A stretch of 64,000 bases of DNA from Flavobacterium algicola (GTDB lineage Bacteria > Bacteroidota > Bacteroidia > Flavobacteriales > Flavobacteriaceae): assembly GCF_022399565.1 (NCBI RefSeq), contig NZ_JAJTUT010000001.1:558001-622000 (forward strand). The letters are read 5' to 3'. The notes beneath the pieces are model-generated. The model was given only the letters and a program-made list of their open reading frames with translations, was not told where the DNA came from and searched no databases. Both the position numbers and the translations under genes were made by a program. Positions 48,181-58,123 of this stretch are shown piece after piece (within the stretch, counting starts at the first letter, position 1; every line of letters begins with the position of its first letter).

Positions 48181-49080
48181 TTATTTAGTCATCATGAATT
48201 TTTTAATTTCAGCATCACTAATTTTAGGATTAGCACCTTCCTGACCAGCAACTAATGCGCCAATAGCACAAGCATAATTCAATGCTTTTTGAGGTGATTT
48301 CCCTTTAAGAAGCCGTAAAATCAAAGTAGCCAAAAATGAATCTCCTGCACCTACTGTATCTACTACTTTGATAAAGTAACCACTATTGTAATAGAATTTT
48401 TCATTACAATACAATACCGCTCCAAATTCTCCTTTAGTAACACATACTTGTTTAGTGTTGGTTTTTTCAGCTACAAACTTAATATTCTGCTCAAAAGAAT
48501 TATAGGGTGAACCTAATTTTTTACTGATTTCTCGTAATTCTTCATCATTCAATTTAATAAAATCAGCTTTTTGCATGAGTTCAACAAGCACTTCTATTGT
48601 GTAATAAGGTGCTCTTAAATTAGCATCCAACACTTTGAATTTCGCAGTCTCTAATAGCGAATATAGCGTAGCTCTTGAAACCTCATCTCTACAAGCCAAA
48701 CTTCCAAAAACAAAAATATCTGATTTTGAAACCTTTTCTTTAATCGCTTTATTCAACTCAATTTTATCCCAAGCAGAAGGATATGCTATATCATAAGAAG
48801 CATTTCCTTTTTCATTAATCATAACATTAACAACGCCCGTTTTATACTCATTAGCAGTTTGAACTTGTTCAATATTAATTTCATTTGTTTTCAAAAATCT
48901 GACAATATCATCTCCATTACTATCCCTGCCAACACAACTTATCATTGTGGTTGTAATTCCTAATGAGTTCATGCGCAAAGCAACATTCAAAGGCGCTCCG
49001 CCTATCTTTTTATGGGTGGGAAAAACATCCCATAAAACTTCTCCAAAGCAAACCGCTTTGAATTCTTTTTTGTTTTTCAT
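48181..49080 (-). CDS. PfkB-family carbohydrate kinase, probable fructokinase
   Basis: A 299-residue ribokinase-fold kinase. The N-terminal CFGEVLWDVFPTHKKIGGAPLNVA (in parts FGEVLWDVFP and GGAPLNVALR) is the fructokinase-type start. The C-terminal signature DTVGAGDSFLATLILR contains the catalytic Asp. It probably phosphorylates fructose released by the GH32 enzyme. It lies 160 bp after susD behind a terminator hairpin, so its expression may be partly independent. Confidence 0.9.
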   Translation of the reverse strand: MKNKKEFKAVCFGEVLWDVFPTHKKIGGAPLNVALRMNSLGITTTMISCVGRDSNGDDIVRFLKTNEINIEQVQTANEYKTGVVNVMINEKGNASYDIAYPSAWDKIELNKAIKEKVSKSDIFVFGSLACRDEVSRATLYSLLETAKFKVLDANLRAPYYTIEVLVELMQKADFIKLNDEELREISKKLGSPYNSFEQNIKFVAEKTNTKQVCVTKGEFGAVLYCNEKFYYNSGYFIKVVDTVGAGDSFLATLILRLLKGKSPQKALNYACAIGALVAGQEGANPKISDAEIKKFMMTK

Positions 49081-49176
49081 ATTTATAATAATTTACAAAA
49101 TAGCTGGTTTGATCTACTAATTATATTTTATATTTAAAGGCACTTATAACTAATTAGTAAATTTGTTTTGAAAAAA

Positions 49177-49200
49177 GTAAAAGGCAAGTCTAAACTTGCC
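49177..49200 (-). terminator. Terminator after the fructan susCD genes
   Basis: On the minus strand GGCAAGT and ACTTGCC (49183-49200) form a 7 bp stem with a 4-nt loop and are followed by T-rich sequence. Confidence 0.7.
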
Positions 49201-49239
49201 CTTCGCTTCAATCAAACATCAATAACCAAAATTGATTTT

Positions 49240-50982
49240 TTAATATTTAGGATTTTGCTTGTATAATCCGCCTGTAAAATTAATTTCTCTCTGAGGTATT
49301 GGATAGTATTCATCTCTACCTGCCGTAAACTTTGCATTAGAAAGAAAATCTCTTTTTGTTTTCTCCTTAGTCAGATAAGCATTCAAAATAGGCTCTGCGA
49401 TACCCCACCTTACAAGGTCAAAAAATCGAGGTCCTTCCATTCCAAACTCTAACCTTCTTTCAAACATCAACGCTTTCATTGCGTAGTCTTTTGTTGGAAA
49501 AGTCACATATGGTGAAATTTTATAAACATCAGAAGCACCTGCTGCCAATGGCATGGATTTACTAGCGGCTGCTCTATTTCTTACTCGATTGATTAACGGC
49601 AAAGCTTCATCTTTACGATTCAATTGGATTAAGGCCTCAGCTTTGAATAACAATACGTCAGCATATCTAATAAAATCAACATTTTTAGACGTTCCAATAA
49701 ACGGTCCATTTTTTACATAACAAGCGCAATCTGGTGATTGTTGCTCTTTCATATTACCAAAATACCCATAAACTCCTGGATCTCTCGCCCAACTGAATTT
49801 GTAAATCATGTCGCCTGCATCCTTCAAGGTGTTTTTGTATTTGAATGGTCTTCCTGGAATTCCTACCGTATGGTCAATTCTTGGATCCAGAGTTACACCC
49901 GTAGTAAGCGGAGCATTACCATTTCCATCAATAGTTTTAAAGATATCAGAATCATTAAAAGTATCAAACAATGGTAATCCAGCAGCATCAGTTTTAAAGG
50001 CATTCACCATATTTTGACTCGCTAAGTGAAAACCACAACATCCATAAAGAGATGTTCCATGCGGAGAATTTAGCCCTGTTACATAACTTACTCTCCCTAC
50101 ATTTGTTCCATCATTGATAGAAAATTGAACTGCCCAAATTGACTCTTGTCCATTATCATTGCCGTCTAAAAAGTTTTTCCCATAATCGGACTCTAAATCA
50201 CCAATCACTGCATCAGCATAAGTAATTACCTCGAGTAATCTAGCTTGATTAATACTTGTTACTTGATGATTAGCATCTTGCTGATACGCTTGGTACAATC
50301 TTAGTTTTGCTAAATAAGCTGCGGCGGCATTCTTATCCGCTCTACCTACTTGCTCTTGTGCTTGTTCTAGATTATTAAAAGCAAATAGTAAATCCTCCGC
50401 AATTTTATCCCATAATTGATCACTTGTCAAATCATTAGAGGTTTTTAAAATTTGCTCTTTAGTTAAATCCTCAGTAATGAAAGGAACTTTATTAAATAAC
50501 AATTTCAACATAAAATGAGAATGTGCTCTTAAAAAACGTAATTCTGCTTGTCTAACTTTCTTTTTTGGAAATTCAGCTTCTGTCAATCCATTTATAACAT
50601 TCAAAGCAAAGTTAGCTCTTGAAATTGCTTTATAATGATTAGTCCAAGTTCTAGGCAACATAAAATCACCATAATCAGCAATTGTGGTATTGTATTGTTC
50701 GTAACGATCAATTACATCTACATCGCCACGTCCTCCACCACCTTTGTAAGCGTCATCAGAACGTACGCTTCCATAAACCCATTGGTTGGTTATTGGCCCC
50801 ACCATTTCGTCATTTCCAATGGCAGCATAAGCAGCAGTTACAAGTGCATCAGCATTTTCGGCTGTTGCAACGCTTTCAGAAGTTAAAACTCCTGTTGGTT
50901 CATAATCTAAAAAATCGGAGCTACATGATGCCAAAAACAAGATTGACAGGCAGCTAATAACTATTTTATTATATTTCTTCAT
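49240..50982 (-). CDS. susD: SusD/RagB-family lipoprotein of the fructan locus
   Basis: A 580-residue SusD homologue with lipobox FLASC (Cys20). Typical blocks are RQAELRFLRAHSHFMLKLLF, VDFIRYADVLLFKAEALIQL and the C-terminal RRLEFGMEGPRFFDLVRWG and YYPIPQREINFTGG. It binds the glycan on the surface and closes the partner SusC. It starts 9 bp after the susC stop in the same operon. Confidence 0.95.
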   Translation of the reverse strand: MKKYNKIVISCLSILFLASCSSDFLDYEPTGVLTSESVATAENADALVTAAYAAIGNDEMVGPITNQWVYGSVRSDDAYKGGGGRGDVDVIDRYEQYNTTIADYGDFMLPRTWTNHYKAISRANFALNVINGLTEAEFPKKKVRQAELRFLRAHSHFMLKLLFNKVPFITEDLTKEQILKTSNDLTSDQLWDKIAEDLLFAFNNLEQAQEQVGRADKNAAAAYLAKLRLYQAYQQDANHQVTSINQARLLEVITYADAVIGDLESDYGKNFLDGNDNGQESIWAVQFSINDGTNVGRVSYVTGLNSPHGTSLYGCCGFHLASQNMVNAFKTDAAGLPLFDTFNDSDIFKTIDGNGNAPLTTGVTLDPRIDHTVGIPGRPFKYKNTLKDAGDMIYKFSWARDPGVYGYFGNMKEQQSPDCACYVKNGPFIGTSKNVDFIRYADVLLFKAEALIQLNRKDEALPLINRVRNRAAASKSMPLAAGASDVYKISPYVTFPTKDYAMKALMFERRLEFGMEGPRFFDLVRWGIAEPILNAYLTKEKTKRDFLSNAKFTAGRDEYYPIPQREINFTGGLYKQNPKY

Positions 50983-50991
50983 GATAATTGC

Positions 50992-53900
50992 TTAAAAATT
51001 AATGTTTAGACCTAATGAGAATGTAGTTGGAACTGGTATTCTGTTCACATCTGTACGTTCTGGATCTTGCCCAATGTATCCTTTTGGAGTAAACCAAAAT
51101 AAATTTTCTCCTTGTGCATAGATTCTACAACTCGAGATAAATCCTGATTTTCCAACTAATTTTTCAGAAAGGGTATATCCCAATTGCATGTTTCTAACTT
51201 TGAAATAAGAGTTATTTCTAAAAAAATAATCAGACGTTTGATTGTCATTGTTTGCCAATGAAAGTGCAGGTACATCTGTATTTGTATTTGTTGGTGTCCA
51301 TGCATTTAATGTTCCAGGACCTGCATTCTCTCTACCTTGAACAAAATTATTCCAATAGATATAAGGATCTTGTCCGATACGACCTGTTACTCCTGAACCA
51401 AATATTGAAAAGTCAAAATCTTTATAGGCCAAACTAATATTAATACCATATTCTAGTTTTGGTAATGTGCTTCCGATAAAAGTTCTATCATCAGAATTGA
51501 TGACACCATTCCTATCAAGATCAATATATTTAATCCCTCCTAGTCTAGCAGCTACTTGCATTGCATGATCATCAATTTCCCTTTGATTTTGAAACAAACC
51601 AGCTGTTTTATATCCAAAAACTTCAAATTGTGAATGTCCTACGATCGAGTTAGCAGCAGTTCCTGGGTAAGCAGCTCTTACTTCTTCTGGTAATTCAGTA
51701 ATTTTATTTTTTGTTGCTCCAAAGTTAGTCGTTACATTAAATGTCAAGCCGTTATCCAAAGTTTCAACATAGCCTACTGTAAGTTCCCATCCTCTATTTG
51801 CAGTTGAAGCACCGTTAACAGAACGTTGTTGACCTTCACCTACAGCAGATGCTACTGGTGGTACTATTAAGATACCCTCAGTTTTTCTAGAAAAGTAATC
51901 AAAGGATCCAGATACTTTATTACCAAAGAAACCAAAATCTAAACCTACATTGTACTCCTTAGTAGTTTCCCATTTAAGACCTGGATTCACACCTTGAGTA
52001 GATACAAAACCAGAAGGTAAATTACCTGTATTAACTCCATTTAAATCATAAGCTGTACCCACATTATAATAAATATTAAAAAAATCTGGAGCATAAACAT
52101 TTTGATTCGGACCATATCTCGTTTCATACAAACCAAAGCGAGCATTGTCTCCAATGTTTTGATTTCCTACTTCACCATAACCAGCACGTAATTTAAGATT
52201 AGTTACCACTGTAACATCTTTGAAGAATTCTTCATTATTAATTCTCCATCCGCCTGAAACCGATGGAAAGATACCATATCTGTTATCACTACCGAATCTT
52301 GAAGAACCATCTCTACGAATTGTAGCTGACAGCAAATAACGGTCTGAAAAAGCATAATTGAATTTACCAAATTGAGATACTAATCTACTTCCTGTCGTTA
52401 CTCCGTTGTTAGTTCTAGCTCCAGTGGCTGCCGCAAGTGTAAAATAAGATTCAGTTTCTATAGCAAAACCTTCAGCACGTGCAAATAATGAGTGAAAATC
52501 TATTTTAACTGATTCCGTTCCTACCATTAGTCCAAACTTATGATCAGAAAGTTTCAAATCATAGTTTAATGTATTTGAAATCGTCAAACTTGAATATTTA
52601 TTAGTATCTAATGCTAAACTATTTATATTTCTAGTAATAAAACCATTATTCACTGTTGGCTCAATATTTTTACGGTTGTAATCATTATAATCAATACCTA
52701 TACTATTTCTAAAAGTTAAACCTTTAACAATATCAAATTCAGTAAAAATATTTCCATACAAAGACATTTTTCGTGTATTGTCCCACTTATTTATATCCTG
52801 CATTAACAGGGGGTTATTTCTATCTGAGTATCCAGAGCCAATCGGACCTGCATATTCTCCTGTAGAAGTATAAACAGGAATAGTTGGTGCCAAGGATATC
52901 GCTAAGCCAGGAGTTGGCGCGCTACCAACATCAGTAGCAGCACTTCGTTCGTCTGACTGCGTAAATTGAGAATTGATTCCGAATTTAACTTTGTCATTAA
53001 ATAATTTAAAATTAGCATTCAATCTAGCAGTATATCTTTCGTAATTAGTAAATTTTAACATACCACTGTTATCCAAATAACCAAGGTTTAAAACCGCATT
53101 TGCTTTATCAGAACCTCCTGAAATTGACAAATCATTATTTACTAATAATCCTGTTTGATATACGGTATCTTGCCAATCTGTATCACCTACAGGAACCGTT
53201 GCATCCCCTCCCACAAAAGGTTTAACCGACACACTATTTAAAACTGGATTACTGAAATCGTTATTCCAATCAAAATTATAGATTTCGCCATATCCTCCTG
53301 CTGGATCTGCCCCGTCATTTACAGACGCTTGCCATAAAACTTTACCTCTGTCAAGAGCATTTAGCATTTTGTAGCGTTGTTTTTTCTCAGAAAGAACTGA
53401 AACGTTAGTACTAAATGAAACCGATGTTTTGTCTCCTTTTCCTTTGTTTTTTGTGGTTACAATGATAACTCCATTTGCTGCTCTAGAACCATAAATAGAA
53501 GAAGCTGATGCATCTTTTAAAACCTGAACAGATTCAATAACACTAGGATTTATGCTTGCAAAAACTTCTGGACGAACTGTAGGAACACCATCTATTACAT
53601 ATAAAGGATCTGTATTACCTAAGGTGCTTACTCCTCTAATCAATATTTTACTACTTCCGCCACTTGGATCTCCAGATTTTTCAACTGCCAAACCTGCCAC
53701 CCTTCCTTGTAAAGCTTGCATAGCATTCCCAGAACTCATACTTTGACCTTCTATTGGCTTCATTTCTACGACAGTAATAGCACCTGTTAGATCAGCTTTT
53801 TTCTCTCTAGAATAGCCTGTTACTACAACATCATCTAAGGTCATCGCCGTCTCTCTTAAAACGATATTAATTGTCGTTTGTCCATTTACTTTGACAGTTT

Positions 53901-54141
53901 GGGTTTCATACCCTGTATAACTGAACTGTAAACTAGCATTTTTATCTACTTTCCCAATTACATATTGTCCGTCCATATCCGTAGTGGTCCCAATACTTGT
54001 ACCTGTGATGATGACAGAGGCACTAGGTAAACTCATTCCGTCGCCAGAAGATTTTACAACTCCCTTCACAGTTATATTTTGCGCTGTTAATGAGAAAAAA
54101 GATCCCATTAAGATTAAATAAAGAATAATTTTGTTTTTCAT
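50992..54141 (-). CDS. susC: SusC/RagA-type TonB-dependent receptor of the fructan locus
   Basis: A 1049-residue outer-membrane receptor with a signal peptide ending near LTAQ (about residue 20) and a carboxypeptidase-regulatory-like domain (about 24-105). The TonB-contact region VVVTGYSREKKADLTGAIT is followed by the plug with MQALQGRVAGLAVEKSG and SASSIYGSRAANGVIIVTT. A large barrel ends in LNINF. Import of fructo-oligosaccharides is inferred from the GH32 gene 12 bp upstream. Confidence 0.95.
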   Translation of the reverse strand: MKNKIILYLILMGSFFSLTAQNITVKGVVKSSGDGMSLPSASVIITGTSIGTTTDMDGQYVIGKVDKNASLQFSYTGYETQTVKVNGQTTINIVLRETAMTLDDVVVTGYSREKKADLTGAITVVEMKPIEGQSMSSGNAMQALQGRVAGLAVEKSGDPSGGSSKILIRGVSTLGNTDPLYVIDGVPTVRPEVFASINPSVIESVQVLKDASASSIYGSRAANGVIIVTTKNKGKGDKTSVSFSTNVSVLSEKKQRYKMLNALDRGKVLWQASVNDGADPAGGYGEIYNFDWNNDFSNPVLNSVSVKPFVGGDATVPVGDTDWQDTVYQTGLLVNNDLSISGGSDKANAVLNLGYLDNSGMLKFTNYERYTARLNANFKLFNDKVKFGINSQFTQSDERSAATDVGSAPTPGLAISLAPTIPVYTSTGEYAGPIGSGYSDRNNPLLMQDINKWDNTRKMSLYGNIFTEFDIVKGLTFRNSIGIDYNDYNRKNIEPTVNNGFITRNINSLALDTNKYSSLTISNTLNYDLKLSDHKFGLMVGTESVKIDFHSLFARAEGFAIETESYFTLAAATGARTNNGVTTGSRLVSQFGKFNYAFSDRYLLSATIRRDGSSRFGSDNRYGIFPSVSGGWRINNEEFFKDVTVVTNLKLRAGYGEVGNQNIGDNARFGLYETRYGPNQNVYAPDFFNIYYNVGTAYDLNGVNTGNLPSGFVSTQGVNPGLKWETTKEYNVGLDFGFFGNKVSGSFDYFSRKTEGILIVPPVASAVGEGQQRSVNGASTANRGWELTVGYVETLDNGLTFNVTTNFGATKNKITELPEEVRAAYPGTAANSIVGHSQFEVFGYKTAGLFQNQREIDDHAMQVAARLGGIKYIDLDRNGVINSDDRTFIGSTLPKLEYGINISLAYKDFDFSIFGSGVTGRIGQDPYIYWNNFVQGRENAGPGTLNAWTPTNTNTDVPALSLANNDNQTSDYFFRNNSYFKVRNMQLGYTLSEKLVGKSGFISSCRIYAQGENLFWFTPKGYIGQDPERTDVNRIPVPTTFSLGLNINF

Positions 54142-54153
54142 AATTTAGATAGT

Positions 54154-55752
54154 TTAGTTAAAATTTAATTGGTTTATAATTAATTGCTCAATAATAAATT
54201 CAGTTTTGGCTTTTGAAACCGAAAAAGTTTCCATTTGTTTTTCAGGGAAAAATGTTTCAGTCATTACTGTTTTCCCATTGTTATAAAATATTTCGATTGA
54301 AGTTTTATCTACGATAACTCGCACATCTATCGCATTAAAATCTTCAGTAATAGGGGCTTTTGAAATAGCATTGGCAAACAAATCCGAGAAAGCAAGATTT
54401 CCAGACTTAGTTCTATCAACAAAAAAGTATTTATCCTTTTTATTAATCCCAAACTGTATTGTATTATTCGCATCATTTGATAGAGAGAAAGTATAGGTGT
54501 CATCTTTTAAATTTTTCAATGTAAATCGAACATCCATACTTGCTAAATTCAATAATGATTTATCGATGATTATCGTCTCTTTGTCAATTTTTAATGCTTC
54601 TTTTTTAATTGTCTTGCCAACATAATTTTGTAATTCTTTTACAGGTCTTGAACTCACACTGTAATGTTCCTTATCTTTTATAAGTACTAATTCTCTTGCT
54701 ACAGTCATACTGCTTCTCCAAGTTTCTGTTGGAACTTTTTGAGCATAATTCCAGTTTGACATCCATCCTAAAAATAATTTCCTTCCATCAACCTCAGAAA
54801 CATTTGAAAAGGTTACACCTGCATAATTATCTCTTCCGTAGTCAATCCAAACTCCTTTATCTCCTTTAATATCTTCCGTAAAAGATGGATCTAGTTTAAA
54901 TTTCTTTCCGTCAAAATCTCCGACGAAATATTGCGTAGCTGAACCTCCATTTGGCCCACCTGGATTGATACTTAATAGAAGTACCCACTTGTACTCATCG
55001 CTACCTTCAATTGCTAGTGGAAAAAAATCTGGACATTCCCAAACACCACCATGAGCACCAACATCAGAACCAAAATCAGACTGAAGCGTCCATTCTTTCA
55101 AATTTTGTGAAGTATAAAACATTGTTTTATCTCCTGCTGCCAATACCATCAACCACTGTTTATGAATAGCATCCCAAGTCATTTTTGGATCTCTAAAATC
55201 CTTAATGTTTGGATTTTCAATAACTGGATTGGCCTCATATTTCGTCCAAGTCATCCCTTCATCTAATGAATAAGCAATCGCTTGTGATTGCGTTTTAATA
55301 TCACCAGCTTTTTCTTTTTCCATATTGTGATACGTGAACATCGCAATAATTGGTGGATTTTTTAAAGTTCCAAAACCTGAGGTATTGTTAATATCTACAA
55401 CCGCACTTCCTGAAAAGATATAGCCTTTTTCATCTGGATAAATCGCAATAGGTTTTTCTGTCCAAGAAATCATATCCGTACTAATGGCGTGTCCCCAATG
55501 CATAGGTCCCCAAACATTTCCATCAGGATAATATTGAAAAAACAAATGGTAATAGCCATTGTAATAAAACATTCCATTCGGATCATTCATCCACCCTTTT
55601 TCAGGAGTGAAATGAAAATTAGGTCGATACAATTCCGCTTCTGTATAATCTCCTTTTATGGTCGTTCTAGCTTGTTTACAACCAAATAAAATAGTCATTA
55701 TTAACAGGCAAAACAGTACTCTGAGAGTCTCTTTTTTTAATACATTTTTCAT
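54154..55752 (-). CDS. Glycoside hydrolase family 32 fructan hydrolase (levanase/inulinase-type lipoprotein)
   Basis: A 532-residue lipoprotein (lipobox ILFGC, Cys25). The GH32 five-bladed propeller contains the nucleophile Asp57 in GWMNDPNGMFYYNG, the transition-state stabiliser Asp188 in FRDPK, and the acid/base Glu239 in WECPDFF. A C-terminal beta-sandwich (about 390-532) follows. It hydrolyses beta-fructosidic bonds in levan, inulin or sucrose; exo- or endo-specificity cannot be decided by reading. It lies between the sugar porter gene and susC. Confidence 0.95.
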   Translation of the reverse strand: MKNVLKKETLRVLFCLLIMTILFGCKQARTTIKGDYTEAELYRPNFHFTPEKGWMNDPNGMFYYNGYYHLFFQYYPDGNVWGPMHWGHAISTDMISWTEKPIAIYPDEKGYIFSGSAVVDINNTSGFGTLKNPPIIAMFTYHNMEKEKAGDIKTQSQAIAYSLDEGMTWTKYEANPVIENPNIKDFRDPKMTWDAIHKQWLMVLAAGDKTMFYTSQNLKEWTLQSDFGSDVGAHGGVWECPDFFPLAIEGSDEYKWVLLLSINPGGPNGGSATQYFVGDFDGKKFKLDPSFTEDIKGDKGVWIDYGRDNYAGVTFSNVSEVDGRKLFLGWMSNWNYAQKVPTETWRSSMTVARELVLIKDKEHYSVSSRPVKELQNYVGKTIKKEALKIDKETIIIDKSLLNLASMDVRFTLKNLKDDTYTFSLSNDANNTIQFGINKKDKYFFVDRTKSGNLAFSDLFANAISKAPITEDFNAIDVRVIVDKTSIEIFYNNGKTVMTETFFPEKQMETFSVSKAKTEFIIEQLIINQLNFN

Positions 55753-55756
55753 ATGC

Positions 55757-57076
55757 TTACTCTTTAGTTAATTTTTTACTTAATTCTTCTAGTGAAATCC
55801 CTTTTGTTTCTGGCATCATAAATGCAACAAACAGCAATTGAAAAACCATCATCACAGCAAAGAACAAAAACACGACTCCTGCTCCAACGGTTGAAAATAA
55901 AAATGGAATTAATGATGGTATTATAGCTGCCAAGACCCAATGTGTGGTACTCCCAAAAGATTGTCCTGAAGCTCTAAGATGATTGGGGAAAATTTCAGAA
56001 ATAAATACCCAGATGACAGCCCCTTGACCAATAGCATGTGCGGCGATAAATAGGAATAAAAATACTGGAACCGCCATTCCTCCCCAATGAAAGAAGAAGG
56101 CCATAGCAACTAGTGAAAGTGAAATTATATACCCAATCGAACCGATGTACATTAAAACTTTACGTCCCAATTTATCAATTAAGAAAACCCCCAATAGTGT
56201 AAAAATCAAATTCACGATACCGATTCCGATACTGCTTAACAAAGCAGTACTTTCTCCTAAACCAGCTTCTTGAAAAATTCTACTTGAATAATATAAAAAA
56301 GCATTAATCCCCGATAGTTGATTGAAAAATGCCATTAAAAACGCCAGTATTAAAGGAGTTCTGTACTTCTTTAAAAAGATAGTATCGTTTGCCAACGCAG
56401 CATTCTCATTATCTTCCTCAATTTCTTTTTTCATTTTTTCATAATCGGCTTCTTGCCCCATCATTTCCAATACTTTTCTGGCTTCCTCATTTTTAAATTT
56501 GGACAGTAACCATCTTGGACTTTTTGGAATAAACAAAACAAGCAAAACATATAGTATAGAAGGAAAAGCTTCAACTCCCATCATCCATCTCCATGCATTT
56601 TCACCAATATCTTTTAATAAAAAGTTGGATAGAAAAGCAACTAAAATTCCTAATACAATATTGAATTGATAAAAAGCTACTAACTTCCCTCTGTCTTTTG
56701 CTGGTGCTATTTCTGAAATATAAGTTGGAGCTGTAATTGTAGAAGCTCCTACTCCAAGACCACCAATGAATCTAAATACAGCAAAAACATAAGGATCATT
56801 AGCTAAAGCAGAACCAATTGCAGAAACCATAAACAATATACCAATCCATATTAGTGTTTTCTTTCTACCTAATACATTAGTAGGAATTCCACCAAATATG
56901 GCTCCTATTACAGTACCCCACAATGCCATTCCCATAACAATGGTTCCATGAAATGCATCTGATGAATTCCATATCGCTTGCAACTTTTTATCAGCACCAG
57001 AAATCACTACTGTATCAAAACCAAAAAGGAACCCTGCTAATGAAGCTATCAAAGCCCAAACGAATATTTTTTTCAT
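55757..57076 (-). CDS. MFS sugar porter, probable fructose transporter
   Basis: A 439-residue inner-membrane transporter with twelve predicted helices. Sugar-porter signatures are present: LGRKKTLIWIG after helix 2, PKSPRWLL after helix 6, QLSGINAFLYYS in helix 7, DKLGRKVLMYIGS, and the C-terminal PETKGISLEELSKKL. Proton-coupled import of fructose released by GH32 is the likely role. It is the first gene of the fructan operon and ends 4 bp before GH32. Confidence 0.93.
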   Translation of the reverse strand: MKKIFVWALIASLAGFLFGFDTVVISGADKKLQAIWNSSDAFHGTIVMGMALWGTVIGAIFGGIPTNVLGRKKTLIWIGILFMVSAIGSALANDPYVFAVFRFIGGLGVGASTITAPTYISEIAPAKDRGKLVAFYQFNIVLGILVAFLSNFLLKDIGENAWRWMMGVEAFPSILYVLLVLFIPKSPRWLLSKFKNEEARKVLEMMGQEADYEKMKKEIEEDNENAALANDTIFLKKYRTPLILAFLMAFFNQLSGINAFLYYSSRIFQEAGLGESTALLSSIGIGIVNLIFTLLGVFLIDKLGRKVLMYIGSIGYIISLSLVAMAFFFHWGGMAVPVFLFLFIAAHAIGQGAVIWVFISEIFPNHLRASGQSFGSTTHWVLAAIIPSLIPFLFSTVGAGVVFLFFAVMMVFQLLFVAFMMPETKGISLEELSKKLTKE

Positions 57077-57253
57077 TATATGTATTTTTTATATTGAATT
57101 GCTAAGGTATGTGTAAAAAATAGCTACATATTTTACAGATGTTACAATTCACTACAGCAACGTTAAATAAATCATAAAACAACACACAACTGCCTTAAAA
57201 TCAATAGATTTTATAAATTTAACAGCATATACTATTTCGTTGTAGATACACTT

Positions 57254-57281
57254 ATGTTACATGAGTTACAATCATGTTACA
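57254..57281. promoter_or_regulatory. GTTACA direct repeats, candidate regulator site of the fructan operon
   Basis: GTTACA occurs at 57256-57261, 57265-57270 and 57276-57281, the outer two as ATGTTACA. Another ATGTTACA is at 57139-57146. Starts of the outer pair are 20 bp apart, two helical turns, as expected for AraC-type tandem half-sites. The AraC-type output domain of the nearby sensor is the natural candidate to bind here; this is inference. Confidence 0.4.
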
Positions 57282-57417
57282 CGGATAACTCCCTTTTTTT
57301 GGAAATAAAAAAATAACAGAACATTTCTAAGACTTCTTAAAGCCATTTGGAGAAAAATTAAAAATGGAATTAAAAAATCAACAGTTTTTAAGGCTGCTAT
57401 GAAGGGCTGAAAACAAA

Positions 57418-57440
57418 AAAACCATCTATAAAGATGGCTT
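57418..57440 (-). terminator. Terminator after the sensor/orphan gene transcript
   Basis: On the minus strand GCCATCT and AGATGGT form a 7 bp stem (one G-U) with loop TTAT, followed by a T-run. It would stop transcription from the HTCS gene before the fructan operon promoter. Confidence 0.7.
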
Positions 57441-57539
57441 GATTTGTATTGAAAGGTGGTTTATGGAATTATTGCATAAAGTAATCGAGTAGTTATATGT
57501 TAGCTTATAATTAAAATTAAAAATTCGTTTTACGAATAA

Positions 57540-57611
57540 CGTTAAGCTTCTATTTAATTTCGCCACTTTGAGATGACTGGAAGTTCGCAACCGCTCAATT
57601 TTGGCTTAACG
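57540..57611. repeat. Imperfect palindromic element bounded by CGTTAAGC and GCTTAACG
   Basis: CGTTAAGC (57540-57547) and GCTTAACG (57604-57611) are exact inverted repeats around a 56-nt centre of higher GC (containing CCACTTTGAGATGACTGGAA and TTCGCAACCGC). A further small hairpin (ATTCG/CGAAT) flanks it at 57523-57537. It is reminiscent of intergenic elements behind orphan genes in flavobacteria, which I cannot verify here. Confidence 0.45.
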
Positions 57612-57679
57612 AAAACTTGATACGTAATGGTAATTCCACTAAAACACTGCTAGCTCAAAATGGCTTATAGTCGCCGTAT

Positions 57680-58123
57680 TTATTTCGTTAGTACTAATTT
57701 GACATTTTTCCTTTCGACAAATTTTTTAGCCAAAACTGATAAAACGATATCACCAACAGTCAATTTCCCCAAGTCTTTCTTAAATCTTGAATTAAGCTTT
57801 TGTAATTCAAGTTTGTATTTTTTATCGAAAAGTGATAATAATTTATAAAAAATAATTCTGGGAGTTGCTTTTAAATTTATTATCTGATCTTCAACTTCTG
57901 GAAAAAATCTTCCGTACTTTAGACCGTAAAGATTAGAATTAAATTTTTTTTCATATTCTTCCAAGAAAGAATCCCAATCCAATTCGTAAACCTTAAAATC
58001 TTGATAAAATGACTTGTTAAGATTTATTTTTGAATATTTTATTCCGCAACAATTTGCTGTTAGTATTTTCACTTCCAGAATGGCATTTTTCACTTCAGAA
58101 TATTTGGCGCCAATTTTTTCCAT
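57680..58123 (-). CDS. Orphan hypothetical protein (147 aa) downstream of the HTCS gene
   Basis: A 147-residue, Lys-rich soluble protein. I choose the ATG at 58123, 11 bp after the HTCS stop, because the longer frame runs through the HTCS coding region. The residue use (many Lys, Leu, Glu, Tyr; segments VYELDWDSFLEEYEKKFNS and LYGLKYGRFFPEVEDQI) looks like a real protein and not a random frame. No family is recognised and nothing links it to sugar use. Downstream lies a palindromic element, and the pair may be a recent insertion. Confidence 0.6.
   Translation of the reverse strand: MEKIGAKYSEVKNAILEVKILTANCCGIKYSKINLNKSFYQDFKVYELDWDSFLEEYEKKFNSNLYGLKYGRFFPEVEDQIINLKATPRIIFYKLLSLFDKKYKLELQKLNSRFKKDLGKLTVGDIVLSVLAKKFVERKNVKLVLTK

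Larger units (their letters stand above)
57077..57679. other. Upstream region of the fructan operon with TTACA repeats, terminator and palindromic element
   Basis: This 603 bp region has no gene. It contains the promoter area of the porter gene (no full TAnnTTTG seen), GTTACA direct repeats at 57141-57146 and 57256-57281, a terminator at 57418-57440 and an inverted-repeat element at 57540-57611. Confidence 0.6.

Noticed and set aside
57540..57611. Integron attC site formed by GTTAAGC and GCTTAAC
   Set aside because: The two sequences fit the GTTRRRY and RYYYAAC cores, but their order (GTTRRRY first on both strands) is the reverse of a true attC site, and no integrase or second site was found.
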